Positions 34,109-42,444 of a DNA stretch of 64,000 nt are shown here, piece by piece. The notes beneath the pieces are model-generated. The model ran no database searches. It saw only the letters and a program-made list of their open reading frames with translations, and had not been told where the DNA came from. Numbering within the stretch: position 1 is the first letter of the stretch; every line of letters begins with the position of its first letter. This stretch comes from Verrucomicrobiota bacterium (GTDB lineage Bacteria > Verrucomicrobiota > Verrucomicrobiia > Verrucomicrobiales > V1-33), in contig QQNF01000005.1 in NCBI GenBank assembly GCA_003402705.1, forward strand, positions 49,339 to 113,338. The letters are read 5' to 3'. A program made the position numbers and the translations under genes.

Positions 34109-36925
34109 TTAGGAGGCATCGAGGATGCGCTGACATTCGGAGAGGAGGAGGGATTGGGTGGAGGGGTCTGGGTTGGGGGTGGGGGAGCGGAGGGCGTCGC
34201 GGGCTGGTGGGGACCAGAGATCGAGCCATGGGCGGAGGGAGAGGTCGCTGGGGGAGGTGGGTGGGGCGGTGCGTTTTCTGGTGCAGAGGATTTCGCAGGC
34301 GAGGGAGAGGGCGTCGGTTAGGGGTGTGGCGGCGTCGGAGTGGAGGTCGGCGGCGATGAGGGCTTTGGCGACCTTGAGGCGGTGCTGGAGTTTTGGGGTG
34401 AGGTCGGCGATGTGCTGGATTTCCGATTCGGTGAGGGTGATGGGCGGTGGTGAGGCGGGAGTGAGGCCGTCGAGCGGGCGGCTGGCGCGTTCGGAGCGCT
34501 GGATGAGGCCGGCGGCCTGGAGGGCATCGAGAGCGGCTAGGGTGGCGCGATCGAGGACGAGGAGACGGGTGGGATCGTGGGAGGGATTGTCAGCGAAGAG
34601 CCGTTGGTGGAGGGCTTCGATGCGTGGGCGCCATGCATCGGCGTCGCGGTCGACGACGACGGTGACGGTGCTGCCGGGGGCGTCGGTGGCGAAGCGTTCG
34701 TGGCAGGAGACGAAGTGATTGCCGAGGAGTTGCTGGCATTCGTGGGCGATGGCCTGGGGGCGGTCGGGCGGGGCGGGCGGTTTGGCGTCGTGCGCGGTGG
34801 GGGAGGCTGGGGTGAGGATTAGCTGGAGGCGGTTGAGGAACGACTGGCCGCCGGATTTGAGACTGATGCGGTCGAGATTGCCGCGGAGATCGAGGACACC
34901 GTCGGATAGGCCCTGCTTCATGGCGAGGGTTTCGAGCATGCCGTGTTCGATGGATTTTTCGGTGACGAGATTGATGACGGTGACGGCGCGTTTCTGGTGT
35001 TTGCGCCATGCGCGGGCGATGCGTTGTTCGAGTCTGGCTGGGTTCCATGGCAGGTCGCAGTTGATGACGACGCTAGCGTTCTGGAGATTGAGGCCGGTGC
35101 CGCCGCTTTCGGTGCAGAGGAGGACGCGGGTGGCGGGGTCCTGTTTGAAGGCGATGAGTTCGGCGCGGCGGCGTTTCTGGGGGAGCTGGCCGGTGTGGAG
35201 GGCGTAGCCGATGTTCATTTCCTTGAGGAGGCCCTGGATGAGCAGGAGCATGCGGAGCCATTCGGAGAAGATGATGACCTTGACCTCGGGTTCGGAGAGA
35301 CAGTCTTCGAGGATGCTGCGCAGTTCGAGGAGTTTCGGGCATTCGCGGGATTCGTGGTCGAGGATGAAGACCGTGTCGCAGATCATGCGCATCTTGGCGA
35401 GATTGAGCATGAGCCGATCGAATTCCTCTTTGCGGAGGGGTCGCTTTTTGGCCATGTTAGCGATCTGGGCGGCCTGGAGTTTTGGTTCCTCGTAGGCGGC
35501 GGCCTGTTGAGCGCTCATGGGGACGAAGCGGGTTTCGTCGGTGCGGCCGGGGAGTTCGTTTTCGACATCGGATTTCCGGCGGCGGAGCATGAGCGGGCGG
35601 ACGCGTTCGTGGAGCTCGCGGAGATTGGTGCAGGCTTCGGGGCGGCCTTTGTCGTCGAGCTTGTAGAAGTCGCGATTGAAGCGGAAGAGCGGGCCGAAGA
35701 CCTCGGGGTCGAGGAAATCGACGAGGGAGTAGAGTTCGTCGATGCGGTTTTCGAGAGGGGTGCCGGAGAGGATGAAGGCGTAGGGACTGCGGAGGAGCTT
35801 GATGGAGCGTGCGGTGTTAGAGGCCCAGTTCTTGATGCGCTGGGCTTCGTCGAGGACGACGATGTCGGGGGCGAGACGGTCGTTGATGTCGAGGACATCG
35901 GTGCGGACCTGCTCGTAGTTCATGAGGGTGAACATGGGAGCGTTCCGGGAGTAGTGCGGAGTGCGCTGGCGACGGCTGCCGTAGACGATCTGATAGTCGA
36001 GCGTGGTGAACTTGCGGATCTGATCTTCCCATTCTGATTTCAGGGATGCGGGGGAGATGACGAGGACACGGGAGGCCTTGCCGAGACGGTGGAGGAGTGC
36101 GCAGGCGGCGATGGCCTGGACGGTTTTGCCGAGGCCCATTTCGTCGGCGAGCATGGCGCGTCCGGTGAAGGCGAGGTGGAGCATGCCGTCGCGCTGATAG
36201 GGATAGAGCGGCATGAGGGTGACCTGGGGTGGTTCGGTGCCGCTAACAATGGACTGCTCGTAGTCGCGCCGGAGGGTGATGCGTTCGTCGGCGAGGCGGC
36301 GGCGTTCCAGCCATGGAGGAATGACGAGGGAGACGCGCATGGCGTGGCCATGGAGCGGGGCGAGAATGCGGAAGGCGTCTTCGGGGACGACGTCGGGCGA
36401 CAGCGTGCCGTCTTTGGCGAACAGGGGCTTGGCTTTGGCGGGCAAGCGTCTGCGGTTTCCGCCCGCGATGAGCGTCGGGAGGGAGGGGTGGCGCATGATT
36501 TCCGCGCGGGGCGATCCCTGTTCCACGGCATCCTGCCAAATTTTGCCGTGGCGTTTCTGGAGTTGCCAGAGGACGGCTTCGACGTGTTTGCAGGTGCCGA
36601 GACCGTTGATGCGGAAGTCCATGCAGGAGCAGGCGAATTGACGCCCGGTGACATCATGGATCTGGACGGCGTAGGACTGGGCGCTGGCCGAGGAGACGCG
36701 GAAGTCGGAGAAGATGGGGAACTCTGGTGCGAGGTTGGTGACCTTCATGGGTTCCTCGCGGGCCCGGAGGCGACGGCGATTGATTTCGTCTTCGTCGGTG
36801 GTGCGCCAGTCGCCGTCGGCGGGGAGTTGGATTTCGTTGGCAGCGCGGGCTTTTTTGGCCTTCTTGCGGTTAGGCACAGGGGCGGGCTTCTTGCTGAGGA
36901 GATGGGCGAGTTTTGAGGGCGGCAT
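34109..36925 (-). CDS. SWIM-finger SNF2-family helicase
   Basis: A 938-residue protein. A basic N-terminus is followed by a SWIM zinc finger (CSCMDFRINGLGTCKH, ~99-114). The SNF2 ATPase has PYQRDGMLHL, ADEMGLGKT (Walker A), VLDEAQRIKN (the DEAQ box), ILSGTPLENR and, in the C-terminal RecA lobe, LLCTESGGTGLNLQNAS and RLEQRIARAWR, so all SNF2 motifs are present. The last ~240 residues are Pro/Ser-rich linkers plus a helical region. SWIM-SNF2 proteins move along duplex DNA and occur in defence islands and as general ATP-driven remodellers; no partner nuclease or methyltransferase is adjacent. Composition is closer to the core genome than the flanking accessory genes. Confidence 0.85.
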   Translation of the reverse strand: MPPSKLAHLLSKKPAPVPNRKKAKKARAANEIQLPADGDWRTTDEDEINRRRLRAREEPMKVTNLAPEFPIFSDFRVSSASAQSYAVQIHDVTGRQFACSCMDFRINGLGTCKHVEAVLWQLQKRHGKIWQDAVEQGSPRAEIMRHPSLPTLIAGGNRRRLPAKAKPLFAKDGTLSPDVVPEDAFRILAPLHGHAMRVSLVIPPWLERRRLADERITLRRDYEQSIVSGTEPPQVTLMPLYPYQRDGMLHLAFTGRAMLADEMGLGKTVQAIAACALLHRLGKASRVLVISPASLKSEWEDQIRKFTTLDYQIVYGSRRQRTPHYSRNAPMFTLMNYEQVRTDVLDINDRLAPDIVVLDEAQRIKNWASNTARSIKLLRSPYAFILSGTPLENRIDELYSLVDFLDPEVFGPLFRFNRDFYKLDDKGRPEACTNLRELHERVRPLMLRRRKSDVENELPGRTDETRFVPMSAQQAAAYEEPKLQAAQIANMAKKRPLRKEEFDRLMLNLAKMRMICDTVFILDHESRECPKLLELRSILEDCLSEPEVKVIIFSEWLRMLLLIQGLLKEMNIGYALHTGQLPQKRRRAELIAFKQDPATRVLLCTESGGTGLNLQNASVVINCDLPWNPARLEQRIARAWRKHQKRAVTVINLVTEKSIEHGMLETLAMKQGLSDGVLDLRGNLDRISLKSGGQSFLNRLQLILTPASPTAHDAKPPAPPDRPQAIAHECQQLLGNHFVSCHERFATDAPGSTVTVVVDRDADAWRPRIEALHQRLFADNPSHDPTRLLVLDRATLAALDALQAAGLIQRSERASRPLDGLTPASPPPITLTESEIQHIADLTPKLQHRLKVAKALIAADLHSDAATPLTDALSLACEILCTRKRTAPPTSPSDLSLRPWLDLWSPPARDALRSPTPNPDPSTQSLLLSECQRILDAS

Positions 36926-37814
36926 GGGCGCAGGGAGAACAGGGTGGCGGCTGATCCTGGGCGATTTAAGGATGGGGCGGCCGGTCTGTCCAGACGCGAG
37001 CGGGGGAAATGCGGGCGTGGATGGGGGGCGCAGTTTGATCGGGTGCTTGTCAGCTCATTGATTTTTCCTGGCCGTTCGCTTCCCAGCTTTGACTTCGCCC
37101 AGATCGACTCGCTGCCGGGCGCGGAGGACGGCTTGGTGGAGCTTGCGTTCTAGCTGCTTCCTGGGAAGTAGTTTCGTCCAGTAGGTCGCCACATGGATGC
37201 CGCTGCTGGCGAGTTCGAGCAACTCGACGTGCTCATCGTTCTTGCCTGCGCAGAGGATCATGCCCAGTGGCGCTTCCTCGCCGGGCTCGACGGCGTGGCG
37301 TTTCAGCCAGCCGAGATACAACTCCATCTGGCCTTTGTCCGCCGCCTCGAAGTCGCCGAGTTTGAGTTCGATCGCGACGAGCCGCTTGAGCTTCCGATGG
37401 TAGAACAGCAGATCGAGGTAGTAGTCCCTGGAATCAATCTGCATCCGCTTCTGGCGCTCCAGGAAGGCAAAGCCGAGGCCGAGTTCGAGGATGAAGCTCT
37501 CCACCTCGCGCAAGATCGCCGCCTCCACGTCCTTCTCGGCATAGGTGTCCTTCAGCCCGAGGAAGTCGAGGATGTAGGGATCGCGAAAGACGAGGTCTGG
37601 CGTCAGTTTGTCCTCGCTGCGCAGGGCGGCGAGTTCCTGTTTGATGAGCTTGTCCGGCTTCTTTGAGATCGCGGTGCGCTCGTAGAGCATGGAGCCGATC
37701 TTGTCGCGCAGGGTGCGGGAGCTCCAGTTCTCCAGGCGGCACATCTCGGCGTAGAAGTCGCGTTTCAGCGCATCATCCAGGGGAACGCGATGGCGGTAAA
37801 ATGGCTCCAGCTCA

Positions 37815-37839
37815 ATTGTGCAGACAGTGTCTGCACAAT
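37815..37839. repeat. Palindrome copy 1 inside the DUF1016 gene
   Basis: Perfect 12-bp arms, ATTGTGCAGACA and TGTCTGCACAAT, around a single G. On the coding strand it encodes EIVQTLSAQL just before SWSHF. It is nearly identical to the copy at 37922-37948. Confidence 0.85.
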
Positions 37840-37921
37840 CTCACGGTCGGGGAAGGCTGCGGCGAAGGCGACCATGTTGAAGAGATTCCGCCTGCTGAAT
37901 CCACGTCCAAACTCCCTCTCC

Positions 37922-37948
37922 AATTGTGCAGACAGAGTCTGCACAATT
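37922..37948. repeat. Palindrome copy 2 inside the DUF1016 gene
   Basis: Perfect 12-bp arms, AATTGTGCAGAC and GTCTGCACAATT, around AGA. It encodes EIVQTLSAQL before EREFGRGFS, in the same reading frame as copy 1, 82 bp away. Confidence 0.85.
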
Positions 37949-38371
37949 TCCTCTCCATACTCAGCCCGCGATTCTTTGAGGACATCGACGCGAATGCGAT
38001 GACCAATCCCCCAGTAGAGAAGCGTCAGAGTGGCATTCATCATCCGGGACAAGCCCTGTTGGGCCGTGAGGATGAGTTCGCGGACATCCGCAAGCAGCGG
38101 CGCGGCAGGGGCGGCGGGCTTGGGGGCGAGCGTGCGAGGCTTGGGCTTGGCGGACATGGCGAGGGCAGAGTATAGCGAGATCAGGCGGCTTCGGGGAAGG
38201 CGAATTATGGGTCACAGCCAAGGTCGGGGTTCAAGTGCAGGAAGGATGAACATTCACCGCGACCGAGGAGCGGCCGGGACGCCCAGGAAAGGGCTGGAGG
38301 GTGCATTCGGGGCTCGGTTCAGGTTCCTTCGCTTCGCTGATTCACCCACGGGAGCGAGGAAGGTGATTGGT

Positions 38372-38388
38372 CAGGCAGTTGCTGCCTG
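38372..38388. terminator. Hairpin downstream of the HxlR gene
   Basis: CAGGCAG-TTG-CTGCCTG, a perfect 7-bp stem with a 3-nt loop, 18 bp beyond the HxlR stop, without a clear T tract. The rest of 38158-38406 shows no gene; ATTCGGGGCTCGGTTCAG at 38305-38322 has a near copy at 40771-40788. Confidence 0.35.
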
Positions 38389-38406
38389 CCCCTGTTTCCG
38401 ACTAGC

Positions 38407-38757
38407 CTAGCCTTGCTTCTCCAGGCGCTTCAGTTTTTCGCCAACGCGGACGATGGCTTCGATCGCCGGTTTGAGTTCACAGCCGATCTCGGTGAGCGAG
38501 TATTCGACCGTTGGAGGTGAGGTGGGCTGTTCGTGACGATTGACCACACCGATCTCGACGAGGTGACGCAGGCGCTGCGTGAGCATTTTGGCCGATATAC
38601 CCACGAGATCGTTTTTCAGCTCGGTGAAGCGGCGAGGGCCGCCGCTGAGATACCAGATGATGTTCGGAGTCCAGGCACCTCCGAGGAAGCTCATGCAGAG
38701 TTTCAGCGGACAAGACAGTGGTGGTGGGCTGACTTTGCTTTTGCGGCGGGGGACCAT
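38407..38757 (-). CDS. HxlR-family transcriptional regulator
   Basis: A 116-residue winged-helix protein. The HxlR signature is clear: CPLKLCMSFLGGAWTPNIIWYLSGGPRRFTELKNDLVGISAKMLTQRLRHLVEIGVVNR, then a wing (PPTVEYSLTEIGCEL) and a dimer helix. The first Cys (CPL) is the position that senses electrophiles, quinones or hypochlorite in YodB/HypR-type members. It is divergently transcribed from a nitroreductase gene, the classic arrangement for HxlR control of flavin reductases; the control itself is inferred. Confidence 0.9.
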   Translation of the reverse strand: MVPRRKSKVSPPPLSCPLKLCMSFLGGAWTPNIIWYLSGGPRRFTELKNDLVGISAKMLTQRLRHLVEIGVVNRHEQPTSPPTVEYSLTEIGCELKPAIEAIVRVGEKLKRLEKQG

Positions 38758-38772
38758 GGTCAGAGATGTGGT

Positions 38773-38834
38773 GGTTACTGATTGGATACCGGATTCAGCG
38801 CCATCGGCAACGCTGACGGTTTACAAAAGTAACC
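38773..38834. promoter_or_regulatory. Candidate HxlR operator/promoter region
   Basis: In the 104-bp divergent spacer, GGTTTACAAAAGTAACC (38818-38834) is an imperfect palindrome of the type bound by HxlR regulators, and GGTTACT (38773-38779) repeats one half-site. The right site would cover the nitroreductase promoter, the left the regulator's own. Confidence 0.4.
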
Positions 38835-38861
38835 GGGAGAACACACTCCTGGCTTTATCCC

Positions 38862-39470
38862 ATGAATATCCTCGAAGCCATCGAAACCCGTCGTTCCATC
38901 AAGCAGTTTGATCCTGCCCACGTCATGCCAAAGGCTGAGGTGGACAAGCTTCTGGAGCTTGCCCGGCTCGCGCCGTCGTCCTTTAACATGCAGAACTACC
39001 GTTTTGTGCTCGTGCGCGATCCGGAGCTGCGCAAACAGATCCGCGCTGTGGCCTGGGATCAGGCACAGGTGACGGACGCGTCCTTACTGGTCGTGATGTG
39101 CGCGGATTTGAGGGCGCATGAGCATCAGCCGGAGCGTTACTGGAGTCATGCGCCGCAGCCGGTGCAGGACATTCTGGTGCCTGCCTTGAAAGGCTTCTAT
39201 GCGGGAAAGGATCAGCTCATCCGCGATGAGGCGATGCGTTCCACTGCGCTGGGCGGTATCACGCTGATGCTAGCGGCGAGGGGGCTTGGTTACGAGACCT
39301 GCCCGATGGTGGGATTCGACCCTGAGGCGGTCTCGGAAATCATCCGTCTGCCCGACGACCATGCGATCAGCTTCATGATCGCGATTGGCAAAAGCTTGCA
39401 GGAGCCATGGCCGCGAGGGGATCGCCTCGACGTGAGCGAAACGGTGATCGAGAACCAGTTCCCCGTCTGA
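38862..39470 (+). CDS. Nitroreductase-family flavoprotein
   Basis: A 202-residue FMN oxidoreductase. MNILEAIETRRSIKQFDP is the conserved N-terminal RRS-x-R/K motif that binds FMN phosphate; LARLAPSSFNMQNYRFVLV is the A-P-S-x-x-N-x-Q-x-W/Y motif; AARGLGYETCPMVGFDPEAV and FMIAIGK are the C-terminal FMN and dimer segments. It reduces nitro compounds, quinones or similar electrophiles with NAD(P)H in the cytoplasm. It is divergent from the HxlR gene and 2 bp upstream of the nitronate-monooxygenase-like gene, so the two form an operon that suggests detoxification of nitro or alkyl-nitronate compounds. Confidence 0.9.
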   Translation: MNILEAIETRRSIKQFDPAHVMPKAEVDKLLELARLAPSSFNMQNYRFVLVRDPELRKQIRAVAWDQAQVTDASLLVVMCADLRAHEHQPERYWSHAPQPVQDILVPALKGFYAGKDQLIRDEAMRSTALGGITLMLAARGLGYETCPMVGFDPEAVSEIIRLPDDHAISFMIAIGKSLQEPWPRGDRLDVSETVIENQFPV

Positions 39471-39472
39471 GT

Positions 39473-40525
39473 ATGAATGCGTTCACCTCCCGCCTGGGCA
39501 TCGAGCATCCCATCATTCAGGGACCGTTCGGCGGCGGGTTGTCGTCTGTGACGCTTGCGGCGGCGGTGTCGAATGCGGGCGGTCTCGGCTCCTTCGGAGC
39601 GCATCATCTGTCTCCGACCCAGATGCGGGAGGTGATTCGCGATCTGCAATCGGCCACCGCCAAGCCCTTCAACATCAACCTGTGGGTCTCGCGATATGAC
39701 CCGGGGGCGGAGGAAACGACAGCCGCGCATCGTGAGGACGGTTTGCGGCAGTTTGGTGCCATATATGAACGTCTCGGTATTGAGGCACCGCTCATGGAGC
39801 CACCGGACGATTTCAGCTTTGAGGAGCAGGTGGAGGTGATTCTCGAAACACGGCCGGCCGTGTTCAGTTTTGTGTTCGGGATTCCGGATGTCGGAATTCT
39901 GCGGGAATGCACTCGATGCGGTATTCTGACTGTTGGAACCGCCACGACGCAGGAAGAAGCCGCTGCGCTGGATGAGGCTGGCGTGGACATGATCGTTGCG
40001 ACTGGTTCGGAGGCCGGTGGACATCGCCCGAGCTTTCTGAGGTCTGCCGAGCAATCGCTCACGGGCACGCTGGCGCTCGTGCCGCAGGTGCGAAATGTCA
40101 CCCGCAAGCCGGTGATTGCCGCGGGGGGCATCGCAGAAGTCCGCGGCATTCGGGCGGCCTTCCAGCTCGGCGCGGATGCGGTTCAGATCGGGACCGCTTT
40201 TATCGCCTGCGAGGAATCGAACTGCCCGCCACCGCACCGCGAGGTCTTGTTCACTCCTTCAGCGGCTCGCACGCAGTTGAGCCGTCGATTCACCGGGAGG
40301 CTCGCTCGTTTCATGAGCACTGCTTTGCTGGATGAACTGGAGAATAGCCCTGTGCCCGCCTTGCCTTTTCCGCTGCAAGCCTCCTTCAACCATACTGTGA
40401 AGACAGAAGGTGTTCGGCTTGGCGACTCGTCCTTACTGCCACTCTACGCCGGACAAGCCGCACTGCTCATCCGGCACCGAAAGGCGTCGGAGTTGATGGG
40501 TGAGTTGATCACAAGCCTACGTTGA
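39473..40525 (+). CDS. Nitronate monooxygenase-like (NPD/2-nitropropane dioxygenase) flavoprotein
   Basis: A 350-residue TIM-barrel flavoprotein; start ATG 39473, two bases after the nitroreductase stop. Typical features are HPIIQGPFGGGLSSVTLAAAVSNAGGLGSFGAH at the N-terminus, KPFNINLWVSRYDP, VDMIVATGSEAGGHRPSF (the GSEAGGH FMN/substrate motif with the catalytic His) and KPVIAAGGIAEVRGIRAAFQLGADAVQIGTAFIACEES. It oxidises nitronates to carbonyl compounds and nitrite. Its coupling to a nitroreductase under HxlR control supports a nitro-compound or electrophile-stress role. No transporter is adjacent. Confidence 0.9.
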   Translation: MNAFTSRLGIEHPIIQGPFGGGLSSVTLAAAVSNAGGLGSFGAHHLSPTQMREVIRDLQSATAKPFNINLWVSRYDPGAEETTAAHREDGLRQFGAIYERLGIEAPLMEPPDDFSFEEQVEVILETRPAVFSFVFGIPDVGILRECTRCGILTVGTATTQEEAAALDEAGVDMIVATGSEAGGHRPSFLRSAEQSLTGTLALVPQVRNVTRKPVIAAGGIAEVRGIRAAFQLGADAVQIGTAFIACEESNCPPPHREVLFTPSAARTQLSRRFTGRLARFMSTALLDELENSPVPALPFPLQASFNHTVKTEGVRLGDSSLLPLYAGQAALLIRHRKASELMGELITSLR

Positions 40526-40629
40526 TTCAGGACGCACCTTATGCTGAGAGGTGGAGCAGCCGGGAAGGACAGGGCGATGTTTTGTCAGAGAGTTGCAGCC
40601 TGACGCCGTTTCACTCAATCTGATTGACT

Positions 40630-40695
40630 GGCAGGAGAATGAAGGCAGAAGTATGGCTCTGAACGGGAATATTCTTCTGCCTTCATTCTTCTGCC
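40630..40695. repeat. Long hairpin/MITE-like inverted repeat in the spacer
   Basis: The 22-base arms at 40630-40651 and 40674-40695 pair at 21 of 22 positions (core GAATGAAGGCAGAAG with CTTCTGCCTTCATTC), around a 22-nt loop. It lies ~105 bp after the nitronate-monooxygenase gene and could stop transcription or be a small mobile hairpin. The rest of 40526-40874 has no supported gene. Confidence 0.7.
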
Positions 40696-40874
40696 CATTT
40701 GCTGATGTTTCAGGACAACGGGTGAGAGCGCGGGGGGGATGAAGAGCCGGCGCGAGAGCAAGGAGGGGGCTTTCGGGGCTCGATTCAGTCTCTGTCACTT
40801 CGCGGGTGCAGGCATTAGAGATTAAAGGGATTAGCGTAGTAGCGACATCGCACCTCACTTGCTGATGTGCATGT

Positions 40875-41612
40875 TCAAAGGTTCTGTCTTAACATGGCAG
40901 AATACTCCGATCTGCCGCTCTTGATCTTGCGCTGCCAGCGGCGTGCTTCTGCGAGGGGTTGTTGCACTTCGGGTTGTGGATTTGCGAACTTAGCCAAGTC
41001 GCGAAGCGCGCGAAACAGGGAAAGCTTGTTTCGACGGACTTCGGTTAATCCTGGATCGTCCAGACGGTACACTTCGATGCTCTTCTGTCCCATTGGGGAT
41101 CCGTTTTTCGCTCTGACCTCTTCATTGATGAACTCGATGTGGGCCTCTGGTTTGGTCACGGTCGGATTCAGCAATAGTGGCGTTTCATTTATCAACTTTG
41201 CTTTGTGATCTCTGGCTCGCTTGGAAGGATCTGAAAGTGGAAACAATCTGCGCTTGGCGCGTGAATTGCACCATTCACATTCTAGCAACAAATTGGACCA
41301 ATCGTAAGCGAGCCAGTAATAGCCAGGCTTCAGAATAGGTTCGTTTAAATTCTGTTGAACTTCTCCCTTTGGTCGAAAATGTTCGACATGGCCCGCTGTG
41401 GTTTGAGGAAGCAAACTCTCGCAAAACGCGCACTTTCCAAAATGTAACTTGCGCAATTCCTTCCGAACATCAACAGCTCCATATATTTTACCATCGAAAG
41501 TGAAATTCTTAGCGCCATTCGAGGCTAGTCGCTTGAGCTTGGTTGTTGCTAACTTGCCTTTACCGCTAAGGGTCGGAGGAGTTGAAGCCTTTGATCTGTC
41601 CAGCCAAATCAT
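40875..41612 (-). CDS. HNH endonuclease of the Septu PtuB / retron-associated type
   Basis: A 245-residue protein. The zinc-finger HNH layout is CAFCE (C61/C64), GHVEHFRPKG (H75, H78) and CEWCNSRAK (C112/C115), with YYWLAYDWSNLLLEC between. This matches the HNH partner found with retron and Septu ATPases (TIGR02646-type), in which the GHVEHFRPKG motif is characteristic. The C-terminal half is helical (DPGLTEVRRNKLSLFRALRDL). Its ATG overlaps the stop of the upstream ATPase gene (ATGA). In Septu, the ATPase and HNH subunits form a nuclease complex that cuts nucleic acid after phage sensing. Here the ATPase is interrupted, so the complex is probably absent unless the frame is restored. No reverse transcriptase is adjacent. 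Lower GC than the core genome. Confidence 0.8.
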   Translation of the reverse strand: MIWLDRSKASTPPTLSGKGKLATTKLKRLASNGAKNFTFDGKIYGAVDVRKELRKLHFGKCAFCESLLPQTTAGHVEHFRPKGEVQQNLNEPILKPGYYWLAYDWSNLLLECEWCNSRAKRRLFPLSDPSKRARDHKAKLINETPLLLNPTVTKPEAHIEFINEEVRAKNGSPMGQKSIEVYRLDDPGLTEVRRNKLSLFRALRDLAKFANPQPEVQQPLAEARRWQRKIKSGRSEYSAMLRQNL

Positions 41613-42444
41613 TTGTCTTCAGCTTTGAGCTTCTGCGCCGCCCGGCGAATAATATCAAGAGCACGAATGTCGTCTGGGTCTTCGGCGGTTGGAATTCCAT
41701 GTGCCCAAGCATTCAGTTCTTTCAGTCGGGCTTTTTCTCGGTTGGAAAGGGACTTTTTGCTGATCAACTTTCGACGTTCTTCAAGCATCGAATGGCTGGC
41801 GGAGTCTCGTGAAGGTTGTTCCTCAAATAGGCCGCTCGCAATGATCTGATCCAGCCTCCATCCTTGAACATTGTTGGGGTTGCGTTCGATCGTCACCCCA
41901 TGTTTCTCCCGCCGCAAAACTGCGATGTTGGCCTCAGGCAAGGCCAAAACCATAAGCGGACTATGGGCTGTCACGATGAACTGCGTTGCGGGGAATGAAT
42001 CCGAAAAGTCGTCTATCAACTGCCGTTGCCACTTAGGGTGGAGGTGAGTGTCAATTTGGTCAACCAAGACAACCGCCGGCTCTGCAAATGGATTCTCGCT
42101 GTCTGGATAGCGATCGAGCATGCGAGCAGCAAAGTCGGTCACCCAAGCCATCGTGGCGCGGTATCCTGTGCTCAGGGCCTTCACAGGAACCCAGCCATCT
42201 TGGGTCTCGGCTTCAGGTGTTGGCACATTTGCGCCACTTGCCGTTATTCGTATATTCTTGACGTCAGGTAGAAACCTTGTTAGAAGTCCACGGATGTGGT
42301 CCAGTTTTCTTTTTGCTCGAGAATCTTTGCTTTTGGTGGCGGCGTAGTCCGCACGGAGTAGCCATTCTTCTACGTTGATGAGTGGTTCATTGTCATCGAA
42401 AAGATTCGCACATGAGTCTGGATTTAGTTCAGCACCAATACTAG

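Larger units (their letters stand above)
37055..38157 (-). pseudogene. DUF1016/YhcG-like PD-(D/E)XK nuclease, frameshifted
   Basis: Two overlapping-family pieces lie in different frames. The N-terminal piece (38157-37765) has the DUF1016 helical domain (YWGIGHRIRVDVLKESRAEYGEEIVQTLSAQLEREFGRGFSRRNL... SWSHFTAI) and then runs into MMR-stop. The C-terminal piece, open from before 37744, reads LDDALKRDFYAEMCRLENWSSRTLRDKIGSMLYERTAISKKP and the nuclease motif DYYLDLLFYHRKLKRLVAIELKLGDFEAADKGQMELYL (D...E-x-K). The normal protein is one chain of ~350 residues; a single-base change near 37785 (TTCCCC run) would rejoin the frames. It may be a pseudogene or a sequencing error. Confidence 0.8.

Noticed and set aside
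40875..41612. Full retron system
   Set aside because: The HNH type also occurs with retrons, but no reverse transcriptase or retron RNA was found nearby, so a Septu-like pair fits better.
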